The notes beneath the pieces were generated by a model, which saw only the letters and a program-made list of their open reading frames with translations, made no database searches and had not been told where the DNA came from. Positions 25,426-34,150 of a stretch of 63,268 bases of DNA are shown in pieces. Positions within the stretch are counted from its first letter, which is position 1; each line of letters begins with the position of its first letter. Both the position numbers and the translations under genes were made by a program. This DNA comes from an uncultured Cyclobacteriaceae bacterium. Lineage in GTDB: Bacteria; Bacteroidota; Bacteroidia; Cytophagales; Cyclobacteriaceae. The stretch spans positions 1 through 63,268 of the forward strand of contig CANLOE010000029.1 in the NCBI GenBank assembly GCA_947492745.1. The letters are read 5' to 3'.

Positions 25426-25746
25426 GAATAGATATTAAATCTTCTAAAGAAGAGTCCGGGTTCAAAACAGTCTCTATAAGTAATCCGTGAAATTTCACAG
25501 GGCATTAAAATCCCAAATCTGTAAAAAATGCTCGATCTCCATGGGAAGCCAAACCTATCACTATACCGATAGGATTTAAAAAAAGAATCAGGCAATCATC
25601 ATTTTAAATTTTAATGCTATTCTCAGGTGAAGCATCGGCCGGTAAAAGTAAATTATCAGATTTCTGACTAAATGTAATTTGTAAGACCTTAGTGTAGAGT
25701 GGGTAATGTATAAATTAGGTACTCACAAAATCAAAACGTATAAATT

Positions 25747-26499
25747 ATGGAAAGCAAACTCAATGATAAACAATTGGCAATGTGTTCGGAGAGTACTTGG
25801 GACTTCACCCATCTAAAAGCCCTATTTCTCAATTGTACATTGAAAAAATCCCCCGAGATGTCGCATACTGCGGGACTGATAGATATTTCTAAAAATATCA
25901 TGGAAAAAAATGGTGTCACGGTGGAGGTATTGCGTCCTGTGGACTATACTTTAGCTTTTGGTGTCTACGGTGACATGACCGAGCATGGATGGGACAAAGA
26001 TGAATGGCCCGAAATCTACGAAAAAGTAAAAGCAGCTGATATTATCGTTATAGGGTCATCCATATGGCTCGGGGAGAAGACCTCTGTATGCACACAGGTA
26101 ATCGAACGTCTGTACGCTAATTCGCACCAGCTCAACAAAGCGGGCCAGTATGCGGACTATGGAAAGGTGGGCGGCTGTTTGATAACGGGTAATGAAGATG
26201 GGGCGAAACACTGTTCTATGAACATTTTGTACTCGCTACAGCACTTGGGTTATACTATACCGCCGCAGGCCGATGCTGCTTGGCTCGGAGAGGCCGGACC
26301 CGGCCCATCCTACCTTGACGAAGGCTCAGGAGGTCCTGAGAACGACTTTACGAACCGCAATGCTACATTTATGACATGGAACCTCCTGCACATGGCCCGA
26401 ATGCTCAAAGACAATGGTGGAATACCTGCTCACGGAAACCAACGCTCGAAATGGGATGCGGGTTGTCGTTTTGACTATGCTAATCCTGAGTATAGATAG
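25747..26499 (+). CDS. Flavodoxin-fold NAD(P)H-dependent oxidoreductase
   Basis: A 250-residue protein of the NADPH-dependent FMN reductase/flavodoxin group. The start of the fold is LKALFLNCTLKKSPEMSHT, where strand 1 and the phosphate-binding loop bind FMN. IIVIGSSIWLGEKTSVCTQVIERLYAN and KVGGCLITGNEDGAKHC continue the Rossmann-like core, and the C-terminal GGIPAHGNQRSKWDAGCRF is typical of a subgroup often annotated flavodoxin family protein. A 30-residue N-terminal extension precedes the fold. Substrate unknown. Confidence 0.82.
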   Translation: MESKLNDKQLAMCSESTWDFTHLKALFLNCTLKKSPEMSHTAGLIDISKNIMEKNGVTVEVLRPVDYTLAFGVYGDMTEHGWDKDEWPEIYEKVKAADIIVIGSSIWLGEKTSVCTQVIERLYANSHQLNKAGQYADYGKVGGCLITGNEDGAKHCSMNILYSLQHLGYTIPPQADAAWLGEAGPGPSYLDEGSGGPENDFTNRNATFMTWNLLHMARMLKDNGGIPAHGNQRSKWDAGCRFDYANPEYR

Positions 26500-26603
26500 G
26501 ATGCTTTGGGCATCAATGGAACAAGTAGTACAATACAGACTATCTATCGTCCAAAGTAGGTCAATTTATCTTTAACTCAGATTCGATTCTACATTAGGTA
26601 TTG

Positions 26604-26733
26604 AAGTGATTTAGACTTTTTGCCCTGATGAAGGCTTTTTCCGTTGTATAACCAAAGCTACGGAACTTAAAAAAGACAAAATAAGGGTGTTAAATGTGAA
26701 ATTTGCAGGTAAAAGAAAAAGTCTAAATCACTT
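26604..26733. mobile_element. MITE F6, copy 2 (130 bp)
   Basis: Terminal inverted repeats AAGTGATTTAGACTTTTT and AAAAAGTCTAAATCACTT, inner block AAATGTGAAATTTGCAGGT shared with the copies at 11040 and 22567. Confidence 0.75.
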
Positions 26734-27374
26734 ACATTGTCATATAGGATATAAAAGACCATAAACCCTGTATTTTATAAGGTTCATCGCAGCTACCGCT
26801 GCGGTTACAAAACGCATCCACTATACTGATTTGAAGCTGTAATAGAAGGTGACAAACCGCAGGTTCGATGAATGCCTTTGAAATCAATCGATTTAATAAG
26901 TCAAAACGAAGATTGTTTGCCGATGCTTTGTCTGTTTTCTAGGGAATTATCATTTCATGAACACCTATGGAGATAAATAACATTTGAGCTAATGCATGAC
27001 CGGGGGTAAAAAGAGGAATGATCGTTCAGCTATGGATGTTACGATGAAAAATAGACGGGATGGGGATGCGATAGCTGGATTTTTTTCCGTAATTGATATT
27101 ATTATGGTAGAGATGAGCAAGAATTACCTATCTTTGCAAAGATTTTTAGCAGATATTTTGCTGTAGCTATTTACAATCTATCTTCATAAGTTCTATGTGC
27201 TATATATATGGGATGATACCATAGATGAAGCATGAAATGAAAGCACCGGCTTTCGGTCTTGTGAACTCCCTCGATAAATAAGCCAATCGCTGAAATCAAG
27301 CTCGGATTACGACCACGAAGGATTAGGATGGAGTGGGGCAGGGCTTCGATAAATATATCATTACAAATACAAGT
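26734..27374. other. Leader region of helicase gene with repeat fragments
   Basis: It contains a weak F3-like fragment (about 26760-26860), the inverted F7 repeat (26913-26975) and a TATCTTTG -7-like box at 27129-27136. If that box is used, the helicase mRNA has a leader of about 240 bases, as is common for cold-responsive DEAD-box genes. Confidence 0.4.
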
Positions 27375-28640
27375 ATGGAAAACAGAGATACCTCAAAAGG
27401 TAGAGGTTCGAGCCGTTCGAACAATAAAAGACGCAATTCAAATTCTAGGTACGCTTCTTCGAACGCGAATTCAACTCAAGGTAAAAGACAAGGAGCGGGA
27501 AAGCCTGCAAATAAGAAGAAGAAAAAACAGGAGGTGGCATTAGACCCCAGCCTCTTCATTAAAAAGGCTGTTCCGATAGAAGAGCGGCACTATGAGTCAC
27601 CACGCAATATCAAAGACCTTCCCGTAGATAACAGTCTACTTTATAACTTGCTTGAAAAAGGTTATCAGAAACCTACGGAAATCCAAGATAAGACTCTGGA
27701 AGCGATATTGGACAAAAGGGATTTAATGGGTATAGCCAAAACAGGGACGGGCAAAACAGGAGCTTTTCTGATTCCTCTGGTCCATGACTTGGTGGGTGCA
27801 AGAGCGGCCGGTCAAATACTGATTATCGTACCTACCAGAGAGTTGGCCTGTCAAGTGGAAGATGAGTTCAAAAGTATGACGGAGGGCCTTCGTCTGTACA
27901 GTAATTGTTTCATAGGTGGTACCAATATCAATAGAGATCTGGATAAGCTGAAAAGGCAAAGTCATGTGATCATCGGCACACCCGGTAGACTGAACGACCT
28001 CGCCAATCGAGGTGCCTTGCGGCTGAAAAGCTTCTCTACTTTGGTCTTGGACGAGTTTGACCGCTTGCTGGACATGGGTTTTTGGAACGATGTGAAGAGG
28101 CTGGTTCAGCAAATGACACAAAAAGAGCAGACCATTCTGTTCTCTGCTACAGAGGAGCGTCAACAGCGTACTATGATTGCTTCCCTACTGGATGACCCTG
28201 TAGAAGTGAGAGTAAGTAGCGGTGATGTTACGGCTGATCATATTGACCAAGATGTAGTCATCGTCAAAGAAGGGGAGAAGAAAATAGACGTTCTGCTGGA
28301 CATGTTGAACGATGAGACTTTCGAAAAAGTAATTGTCTTTGCAGAGACAAAACGATGGGTAAACACTATTTTCAAAAAACTTATCAGTAAAGGAGTCAAA
28401 GTAGGCCAGATACATGGTGATAAAACCCAAAATTACCGCCAGAAAGCTTTGGATAAGTTCAAACAAGGAGAGTTGAATGTATTGGTAGCTACCGATGTGG
28501 CCGCTAGAGGTTTGGACATCAGCGATGTAAGCCATGTTATCAATTATCAGCCTCCACGGACTGTGGATAGTTATATTCATAGGATAGGTAGAACCGGTAG
28601 GGCCGGCAAAACAGGTAAGGCCTTCACTTTTATTTCTTAA
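27375..28640 (+). CDS. DEAD-box ATP-dependent RNA helicase, RhlE-like
   Basis: A 421-residue RNA helicase. I prefer the ATG at 27375 (MENRDTSKGRG) over one 42 bases earlier because the extra residues look unlike coding sequence. A basic, Ser/Asn/Arg-rich N-terminal tail of about 55 residues probably binds RNA. The motifs in order are Q-motif region PTEIQ, AKTGTGKTGAF (motif I), VPTRELACQ (Ia), GTPGRL (Ib), VLDEFDRLLD (DEFD in place of DEAD, motif II), FSATEE (III), ATDVAARGLDISDVSHVINYQPP (V) and YIHRIGRTGRAGKTGKAF (VI). The DEFD and SAT variants are worth noting. It likely unwinds rRNA or mRNA structure. Confidence 0.93.
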   Translation: MENRDTSKGRGSSRSNNKRRNSNSRYASSNANSTQGKRQGAGKPANKKKKKQEVALDPSLFIKKAVPIEERHYESPRNIKDLPVDNSLLYNLLEKGYQKPTEIQDKTLEAILDKRDLMGIAKTGTGKTGAFLIPLVHDLVGARAAGQILIIVPTRELACQVEDEFKSMTEGLRLYSNCFIGGTNINRDLDKLKRQSHVIIGTPGRLNDLANRGALRLKSFSTLVLDEFDRLLDMGFWNDVKRLVQQMTQKEQTILFSATEERQQRTMIASLLDDPVEVRVSSGDVTADHIDQDVVIVKEGEKKIDVLLDMLNDETFEKVIVFAETKRWVNTIFKKLISKGVKVGQIHGDKTQNYRQKALDKFKQGELNVLVATDVAARGLDISDVSHVINYQPPRTVDSYIHRIGRTGRAGKTGKAFTFIS

Positions 28641-28750
28641 TATTTTTTAAGAATACCCTAGATTTCCTCGCGTGAAATATCCAAGAAAGTTTTGCGCTTT
28701 TTATTCTTTCTAATCTCAATATAATTGCTTTATATTGTTGTAAAAAGTCT

Positions 28751-30841
28751 ATGAGGATTCCTGTATTTTTGGTCTTGTTGCTTTCCTTCCAAATATCATT
28801 CGGGCAGAACGCATATATAGACAGTATCAGGGTAGAGATATCCAAGGCAAAATCCGATACGGCCAAGATAAGTGGGATAAATGCACTAGCTTTTGCTTAC
28901 CATCAGGTACAACCGGATAGTACTATAGTTATCGCAGAGCAAGCCTTGAAATTATCTAGGTCCATTCAGTATTTTGAAGGAATGGCACATGCTTATTATG
29001 TAAGTGCTGTGGGGTTTGCCATCGAGTCCAAATATGATACCGCTATATACCTTTTACAGAAATCCAACCAGCTGTATGATAGTATAGGGGTGGAAACGCC
29101 ACCCTTTATTTCTAATGCCACAGGTATTGTTTATCGTAACTTGGGACATTACCCACAGGCCCATGAACAGCACTTGATAGCATTAAGAAAATACGAAGAA
29201 AAAAAAGATGGGCCAGGTATTGCCAAAGTAATCAGTAATATAGGCTATATCTACTTTAATGAAGGAGAGTACACTAAAGCTTTACTGAATTATGAAAAGA
29301 GCATTGAAATAGAGAAGGGTATCAATCAATTCAATAGGGATATCACTTATAATAATATAGGAGAGGTATACGAGAAACGTAAAAAATACGAACGGGCCCT
29401 AGATTATTATCATAAAGGGCTGGAAATTGCCAAGGAAAACAAGCATGTCCGAAATATAGGGTTGATTTACAATAGTATCGGAGGAGTCTACAACCAACAG
29501 GGCAATTTTGATAAAGCACTCGTCTATTATCAAAAATCCTTAGAGGCCAAGACACAGATTGATGATGAAGCCGGTATAGCCCAGACGATGAATGCCATCG
29601 GAAGTGTACATCTGAAGCAAAGCAACTATACTGTTTCTCAAAAATACCTTTACGATGCTCTCATCAAGGCACAAGCTTTGGGTAATGTACAAATTGCAGA
29701 AAGGGCTGCAAAGAACCTTTATATCCTACAGAAAAAAAAGGGGGATTTTGCTGCTGCGTTGCAGTATCATGAAACCTTTCTGGAACTTAGGGATTCCCTC
29801 TTCAGTAAAGAGAAAACCCGTAAGCTGGCTAGAATGGAAGCGGAATACGCCTTTGAGCGCGAAAAAAGGGAGATTGCTTTCAGAGCTAAGCAAAAAGAGA
29901 TAGAATGGGGAGCTACGCAGAAAAGGCTACGCGGGCAGCAGGTCTCAGCGTTGATTGCTATCCTTTCTGCCCTAGTACTGGTCACTGTCACTATTCGATA
30001 CTACCTGATCAAACGTCAGGCAAATCAGCGTTTGATAGAGCTGAACGAGACCATCAACGCGCGTAATGAAGAAATCACATCGCAGCGTGACCAACTGGCA
30101 GAACAGGGTATACAATTGGAAAAAAAGAACCGGACACTGACTAAACTCAATGAAGATAAGAATTTCTTGATAGGAGTAGTGGCCCATGATTTGAAAAGTC
30201 CCCTCAATCATATCAAAGGTCTATTGAATATTGTACAAATGTCGGCCGATAAGCTGCCGCCGGATGTCAATAACTTTCATGACAAGATGAGTCAGTCGGC
30301 AGAAAGGCTCTCTTTGATGATTTCTAGAATTCTGGATGTCAATGCCATAGAAAATAGACATATTGATGTCAAACTCTCTACCATGGAAGTGAAACCTTTG
30401 TTGCTTTTGATTACCGAAGAGTTTGAAACAGAAGCTAAAGAAAAGGGAATCAGACTTAAAACCGAACTGCTGGAAGAGCAGTACATCTGTGTGGACCCTG
30501 TGTACTTTCAGCAAATAATAGAGAATCTGATTTCGAATGCCATAAAATTTTCTCCCAAGCTCAAAGAGGTTACTGTTCTGATGAGAAATAACAGAGGAAA
30601 AGTACAGATTCATGTAAAAGATGAAGGTCCTGGTATCAGCAATAGAGACCAAAGGAAACTGTTTCGAAGCTATCAACGATTATCGGCAAAACCCACTGGA
30701 GATGAGGAGTCTACAGGTCTGGGACTCGCGGTGGTCAAAAAATTTACGGACTTCATGCAAGGAGAAATCTGGTGCGAAAGTAACTTGGGTAGCGGAGCGA
30801 CTTTTATTTTGCAATTCGAGCAGGTCGTGCAACACTCTTGA
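28751..30841 (+). CDS. TPR-containing membrane sensor histidine kinase
   Basis: A 696-residue sensor kinase. The signal peptide MRIPVFLVLLLSFQISFGQ exports about 370 residues of tandem tetratricopeptide repeats (for example ALLNYEKSIEIEKGI, ALDYYHKGLEIAKENKH, ALVYYQKSLEAKTQI) to the periplasm. One membrane segment (about 398-418) and a coiled coil follow. The DHp helix has FLIGVVAHDLKSPLNHIKG with phospho-acceptor His at about 478, and the ATPase domain has NLISNAIKFS (N box), DEGPGIS (G1), GLGLAV (G2). It is the first gene of a cluster of two-component genes; its output regulator may be one of those downstream. Confidence 0.92.
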   Translation: MRIPVFLVLLLSFQISFGQNAYIDSIRVEISKAKSDTAKISGINALAFAYHQVQPDSTIVIAEQALKLSRSIQYFEGMAHAYYVSAVGFAIESKYDTAIYLLQKSNQLYDSIGVETPPFISNATGIVYRNLGHYPQAHEQHLIALRKYEEKKDGPGIAKVISNIGYIYFNEGEYTKALLNYEKSIEIEKGINQFNRDITYNNIGEVYEKRKKYERALDYYHKGLEIAKENKHVRNIGLIYNSIGGVYNQQGNFDKALVYYQKSLEAKTQIDDEAGIAQTMNAIGSVHLKQSNYTVSQKYLYDALIKAQALGNVQIAERAAKNLYILQKKKGDFAAALQYHETFLELRDSLFSKEKTRKLARMEAEYAFEREKREIAFRAKQKEIEWGATQKRLRGQQVSALIAILSALVLVTVTIRYYLIKRQANQRLIELNETINARNEEITSQRDQLAEQGIQLEKKNRTLTKLNEDKNFLIGVVAHDLKSPLNHIKGLLNIVQMSADKLPPDVNNFHDKMSQSAERLSLMISRILDVNAIENRHIDVKLSTMEVKPLLLLITEEFETEAKEKGIRLKTELLEEQYICVDPVYFQQIIENLISNAIKFSPKLKEVTVLMRNNRGKVQIHVKDEGPGISNRDQRKLFRSYQRLSAKPTGDEESTGLGLAVVKKFTDFMQGEIWCESNLGSGATFILQFEQVVQHS

Positions 30842-30970
30842 TTTTTCTATAGCAGGCCGCACTCCTTCGATAATGATAGAGTAGTTTAGGTTTCTTCTTT
30901 CTTTAGCTGCAAATTCATCTTGTTTTATCCTAGTTTCGGCTTTTCCACCCGTATCATGCCCAAGAAATCT

Positions 30971-31110
30971 GTAATGAGTGTTCAAATGGCAATAAATTTC
31001 AGATTTGTATTGGGTTCAGCATAGCACCGCTACGGTTAATTTAAAAAAAATAGATTCATTTTACCGCTTTGGTAGTTATTTTGCGACCGCAATAAATCGT
31101 CTAATCCAGG
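30971..31110. mobile_element. MITE F3, degraded copy
   Basis: Shares GTTCAAATGGCAATAAAT, TTGGGTTCAGCATAGCACCG and CGGTTAATT with full F3 copies. Its right end CTAATCCAGG touches the TTAAA in front of the next F2 element. Confidence 0.6.
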
Positions 31111-31115
31111 TTAAA

Positions 31116-31279
31116 CCCAAATTGATCGATAGAAATCGTGATGAGCGTATCAATAGCAAAATACCGGCCATTTGTATTCGTTCGGCATAGCACCGCTATG
31201 GTGAATGAAGACCGGTGGGCAAAGCTTCTGATATGAAGCTGTTTATACGTGGAATAGGTTCTCTATTGATCATTTTGGG
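31116..31279. mobile_element. MITE F2, copy b (164 bp)
   Basis: Ends CCCAAATTGATCGATAG and TTGATCATTTTGGG, target duplication TTAAA at 31111-31115 and 31280-31284. Confidence 0.85.
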
Positions 31280-31284
31280 TTAAA

Positions 31285-31580
31285 TATAATCCCCAAACAG
31301 TCTCTAGTAAAAAGTCTAAATCACTTCCACAAATATTTGTTCCTTACTTTTAAAAAAACTAAATTTTGAGAAGGTAATTGGATAGTACTATTCAAAGTAC
31401 CATTGCTGTCCGGCCCATAGAGAACCTTTAAATGAATAGCCTTCGGTAAGCGTTGAATTTTTGCAAACGATAGATGCCATGTACTATCTGATGGATAATT
31501 GCACTTTTGGCATTTCAAATGGTATGTATAATCAGGTATCATACAAGGAATCGATTTTTTTTAATTTGGGAATCATGTAA
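31285..31580. other. Gap before GAF-kinase gene, with F5 and F6 ends
   Basis: An F5 end (AAACAGTCTCTA, about 31292-31303) abuts an F6 end (AAAAAGTCTAAATCACTT, about 31308-31325). A 73-codon minus-strand frame (31321-31542) with a CxxC motif is present but I doubt it is a gene. Confidence 0.4.
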
Positions 31581-33020
31581 ATGAACTTAAACCCTCAGCA
31601 TAACGATTTGATAGACGCAGAACATGGCTTAGACCTGAGCGGTATCGTCAAATTTCTTCAGATGCTCTCTAGGGAGATGAACCTCATCAACCTTGTTGAA
31701 AAAATGATGGAGATTGTTATCGAAAATGCAGGAGCAGAGCGTGGCTTTCTACTACAGTATGAAAACAATCAGTTGATCATTCAGGCAAAGGGGAGCTTAA
31801 AGTCAGGAATAAGAGTACTACAGTCCAAGCGTGTTGCCAAAGGAAACCGGATATCCTCTTTGATTATCGGCCGGGTCATCAACACGGGAACCTCACTTGT
31901 CGTGAACAATGCCGCTGAGAAGGGAGAATTCAAAGAAGACCCCTATATTCAAAAACAGAAACCTAAATCCATATTATGTCATCCTGTATATGTTAAAGGA
32001 AAGCTGACAGCCATTATCTATTTAGAAAATAAGGATAAAGAGGGGATATTTACCCCGGACAAACTAAAACTTCTCAACCTGTTATCGACGCAGATTACCA
32101 TTTCACTTGAAAATGCACTTTTATATCAAAACCTGGAAGAAAAAGTAATCGATAGGACCAAAGAAGTAGTAAGGCAAAAGGAAATCGTCGAGAGCGCCTA
32201 TGCAGAACTTCGTGCGACACAATCCCAGTTGGTACACTCTGAGAAAATGGCCTCACTGGGCCAGTTGACCGCAGGTATAGCCCATGAAATCAATAACCCT
32301 ATCAATTTTATTTCTATTGGGATCATGGGTTTGAGGAAAAATTTCGCCTCTTTTAACAGGGTTGTGGAAAAATACGAATCTCTTCGTCCCGGAAATGACA
32401 ATGATGCTATACTGGAGGAGATAGAAATGCTCAAGAAAGAAATCCATTATGCTGAATCCAAAAAATTTATTTCCGGTCTAATGGATGATATTCGACTGGG
32501 GGCAGATAGGACATCAGAGATCATTGTCGGTCTTCGATCCTTCTCACGTCTCAATGAAGCAGAGCAAAAGGACGCCGATATCCATGTAGGACTGGATGCA
32601 ACACTGGTACTGCTTCGGTCCAGGACAAAAAACCAAATCGAAATCGTCAAAAAGTATGCTCCGAACCTACCAAGTATACACTGCAATCCGGGACAGCTCA
32701 ACCAAGTGTTCATGAACATCATCACCAATGCGATAGAATCAATAGATATGGCATCCGGAGACAGTGAAAAAAAAATAGAGATAATGACCTTTAATGAAGT
32801 GGACACTATCAAAGTGAGCATAAAGGATACGGGTGTCGGTATCTCGAAAGAGACCAAAGAGAAGCTTTTCGAGCCATTTTATACGACTAAGGATGTCGGT
32901 AAGGGTACAGGGCTGGGCCTTTCCATTAGTTTCGGGATTATAGAAAAACACAAAGGGCAGATAGAAGCCCGGAATAGAGAAAAAGGGGGCTCGGAATTCA
33001 TCATAACCCTTCCAAAATGA
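31581..33020 (+). CDS. GAF-domain soluble histidine kinase
   Basis: A 479-residue cytosolic kinase with no membrane segment. A GAF sensor domain spans about residues 30-185 (NAGAERGFLLQYENNQLIIQ, ILCHPVYVKGKLTAIIYLEN). A coiled coil ending SEKMASLGQL leads into the DHp with GIAHEINNPINFI (His at about 235). The ATPase domain has NIITNAIES, KDTGVGI, GLGLSISFGIIEKH. The last codons overlap the start of the next response regulator gene by 4 bp (ATGA), so kinase and regulator are co-translated and almost certainly partners. Confidence 0.93.
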   Translation: MNLNPQHNDLIDAEHGLDLSGIVKFLQMLSREMNLINLVEKMMEIVIENAGAERGFLLQYENNQLIIQAKGSLKSGIRVLQSKRVAKGNRISSLIIGRVINTGTSLVVNNAAEKGEFKEDPYIQKQKPKSILCHPVYVKGKLTAIIYLENKDKEGIFTPDKLKLLNLLSTQITISLENALLYQNLEEKVIDRTKEVVRQKEIVESAYAELRATQSQLVHSEKMASLGQLTAGIAHEINNPINFISIGIMGLRKNFASFNRVVEKYESLRPGNDNDAILEEIEMLKKEIHYAESKKFISGLMDDIRLGADRTSEIIVGLRSFSRLNEAEQKDADIHVGLDATLVLLRSRTKNQIEIVKKYAPNLPSIHCNPGQLNQVFMNIITNAIESIDMASGDSEKKIEIMTFNEVDTIKVSIKDTGVGISKETKEKLFEPFYTTKDVGKGTGLGLSISFGIIEKHKGQIEARNREKGGSEFIITLPK

Positions 33021-33778
33021 AATCAGCTGATATAAAGAAGGCGAATATACTTTATGTAGACGATGAAGAAAGTAATCTTCATGTATTTCGGTCCATATAC
33101 TATACAAAGCATAATGTTTTTACCGCCAAATCGGCTACCGAAGGGCTTGCTGTTTTAGAAAAAACGAACATCCAGATCATTATCACTGACCAGAGGATGC
33201 CCTTGATATCAGGAGTCGAATTTTTGAAAAGAGTCATAGAGGAGTACCCCGATACCATCAGGATTATCCTGACGGGTTACAGTGATATCGAAGTCATTAT
33301 TGACGCTATCAACAGCTGTGGTATATATAGGTATTTTACCAAGCCATGGGAAGTGGATGAAATGAATATGGCCATGGATAGGGCTTTGGAAATCTATGGA
33401 CTGCGTAAAGAGAACCGCCAATTGATCGAAAGCCTACAATATGCTAATGAAGGTTTGGAAAAAAAGGTAGTCAAGCGGACTCGGGAACTGGAGGTCCTTA
33501 ACGGTCTGCTGGAGAAGAAGGTAGCCGAAAGGACCTTTCAGCTGGAGTTAAAAAATCAGGAACTGGAAAGAAAAAACAACAAATTAGAGGAATATGCCTT
33601 TTTTAATGCCCATAAGCTAAGAAGCCCTGTGGCTACACTTCTAGGTTTGGTAGCGATAATCGAGAGTAAGCCCTCTTATTCGGCGGAGACGAACGATATC
33701 TTACTCAAAATAAAAAGTAGTGCTCAGAGCCTTGACGAAATCGTCCGCAACATACAGCGGAATCTGGAAGGAAAGTAG
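33017..33778 (+). CDS. Response regulator with coiled coil and an isolated DHp-like domain
   Basis: A 253-residue protein. The receiver domain (about 9-128) has VDDE, phospho-acceptor Asp58 in IITDQRMP, the switch Thr in LTGYSD and Lys in TKPW. A long coiled coil (about 130-190) connects to LEEYAFFNAHKLRSPVATLLGL, which looks like a histidine-kinase DHp helix with His at about 199, but no ATPase domain follows. The protein therefore could accept or pass on a phosphoryl group but cannot make it. It overlaps the GAF kinase gene by 4 bp. The receiver is a close paralogue of the one at 34151. Confidence 0.87.
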   Translation: MKSADIKKANILYVDDEESNLHVFRSIYYTKHNVFTAKSATEGLAVLEKTNIQIIITDQRMPLISGVEFLKRVIEEYPDTIRIILTGYSDIEVIIDAINSCGIYRYFTKPWEVDEMNMAMDRALEIYGLRKENRQLIESLQYANEGLEKKVVKRTRELEVLNGLLEKKVAERTFQLELKNQELERKNNKLEEYAFFNAHKLRSPVATLLGLVAIIESKPSYSAETNDILLKIKSSAQSLDEIVRNIQRNLEGK

Positions 33779-34150
33779 AGTGGTGGTGGTACTGGCCGGA
33801 CACCGTTTTTGTAGGCATGGGATTATCCAAGGTCATAACCGACCTTATGGCAATGATAAGCTATTGATCTTTGGTAGGTAACATCCAATTGGAGTGTAAA
33901 ATGAATCCATAGATTTTACGGGTCATTTATTTTTAGCAAAAGTAAGACCGAGCGTTATGGAAGTGTTTTGGAAACATTTCCAACGAAGGGGCTAAACCCG
34001 CTGCTAAGGTTAGGTATGGTAGTTCCAAAGCAGGTATTACCAATGTGGGATAAGGGTAAGTAGAAAGATAAGATGAATTTCACAGTTAATCCGGTAAGTG
34101 ATCAGATCAATAACTCCAAAATACCGGATAGTATAAATACACGATGATAT
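33779..34150. other. Gap between regulator genes, weak F5 remnant
   Basis: Bases about 33930-34015 (AAGACCGAGCG, CCAACGAAGGGGCT) resemble the F5 interior. Nothing else is seen. Confidence 0.35.

Noticed and set aside
31321-31542. A 73-codon minus-strand frame with CxxC
   Set aside because: It starts inside an F6 end and has no family resemblance; probably chance.
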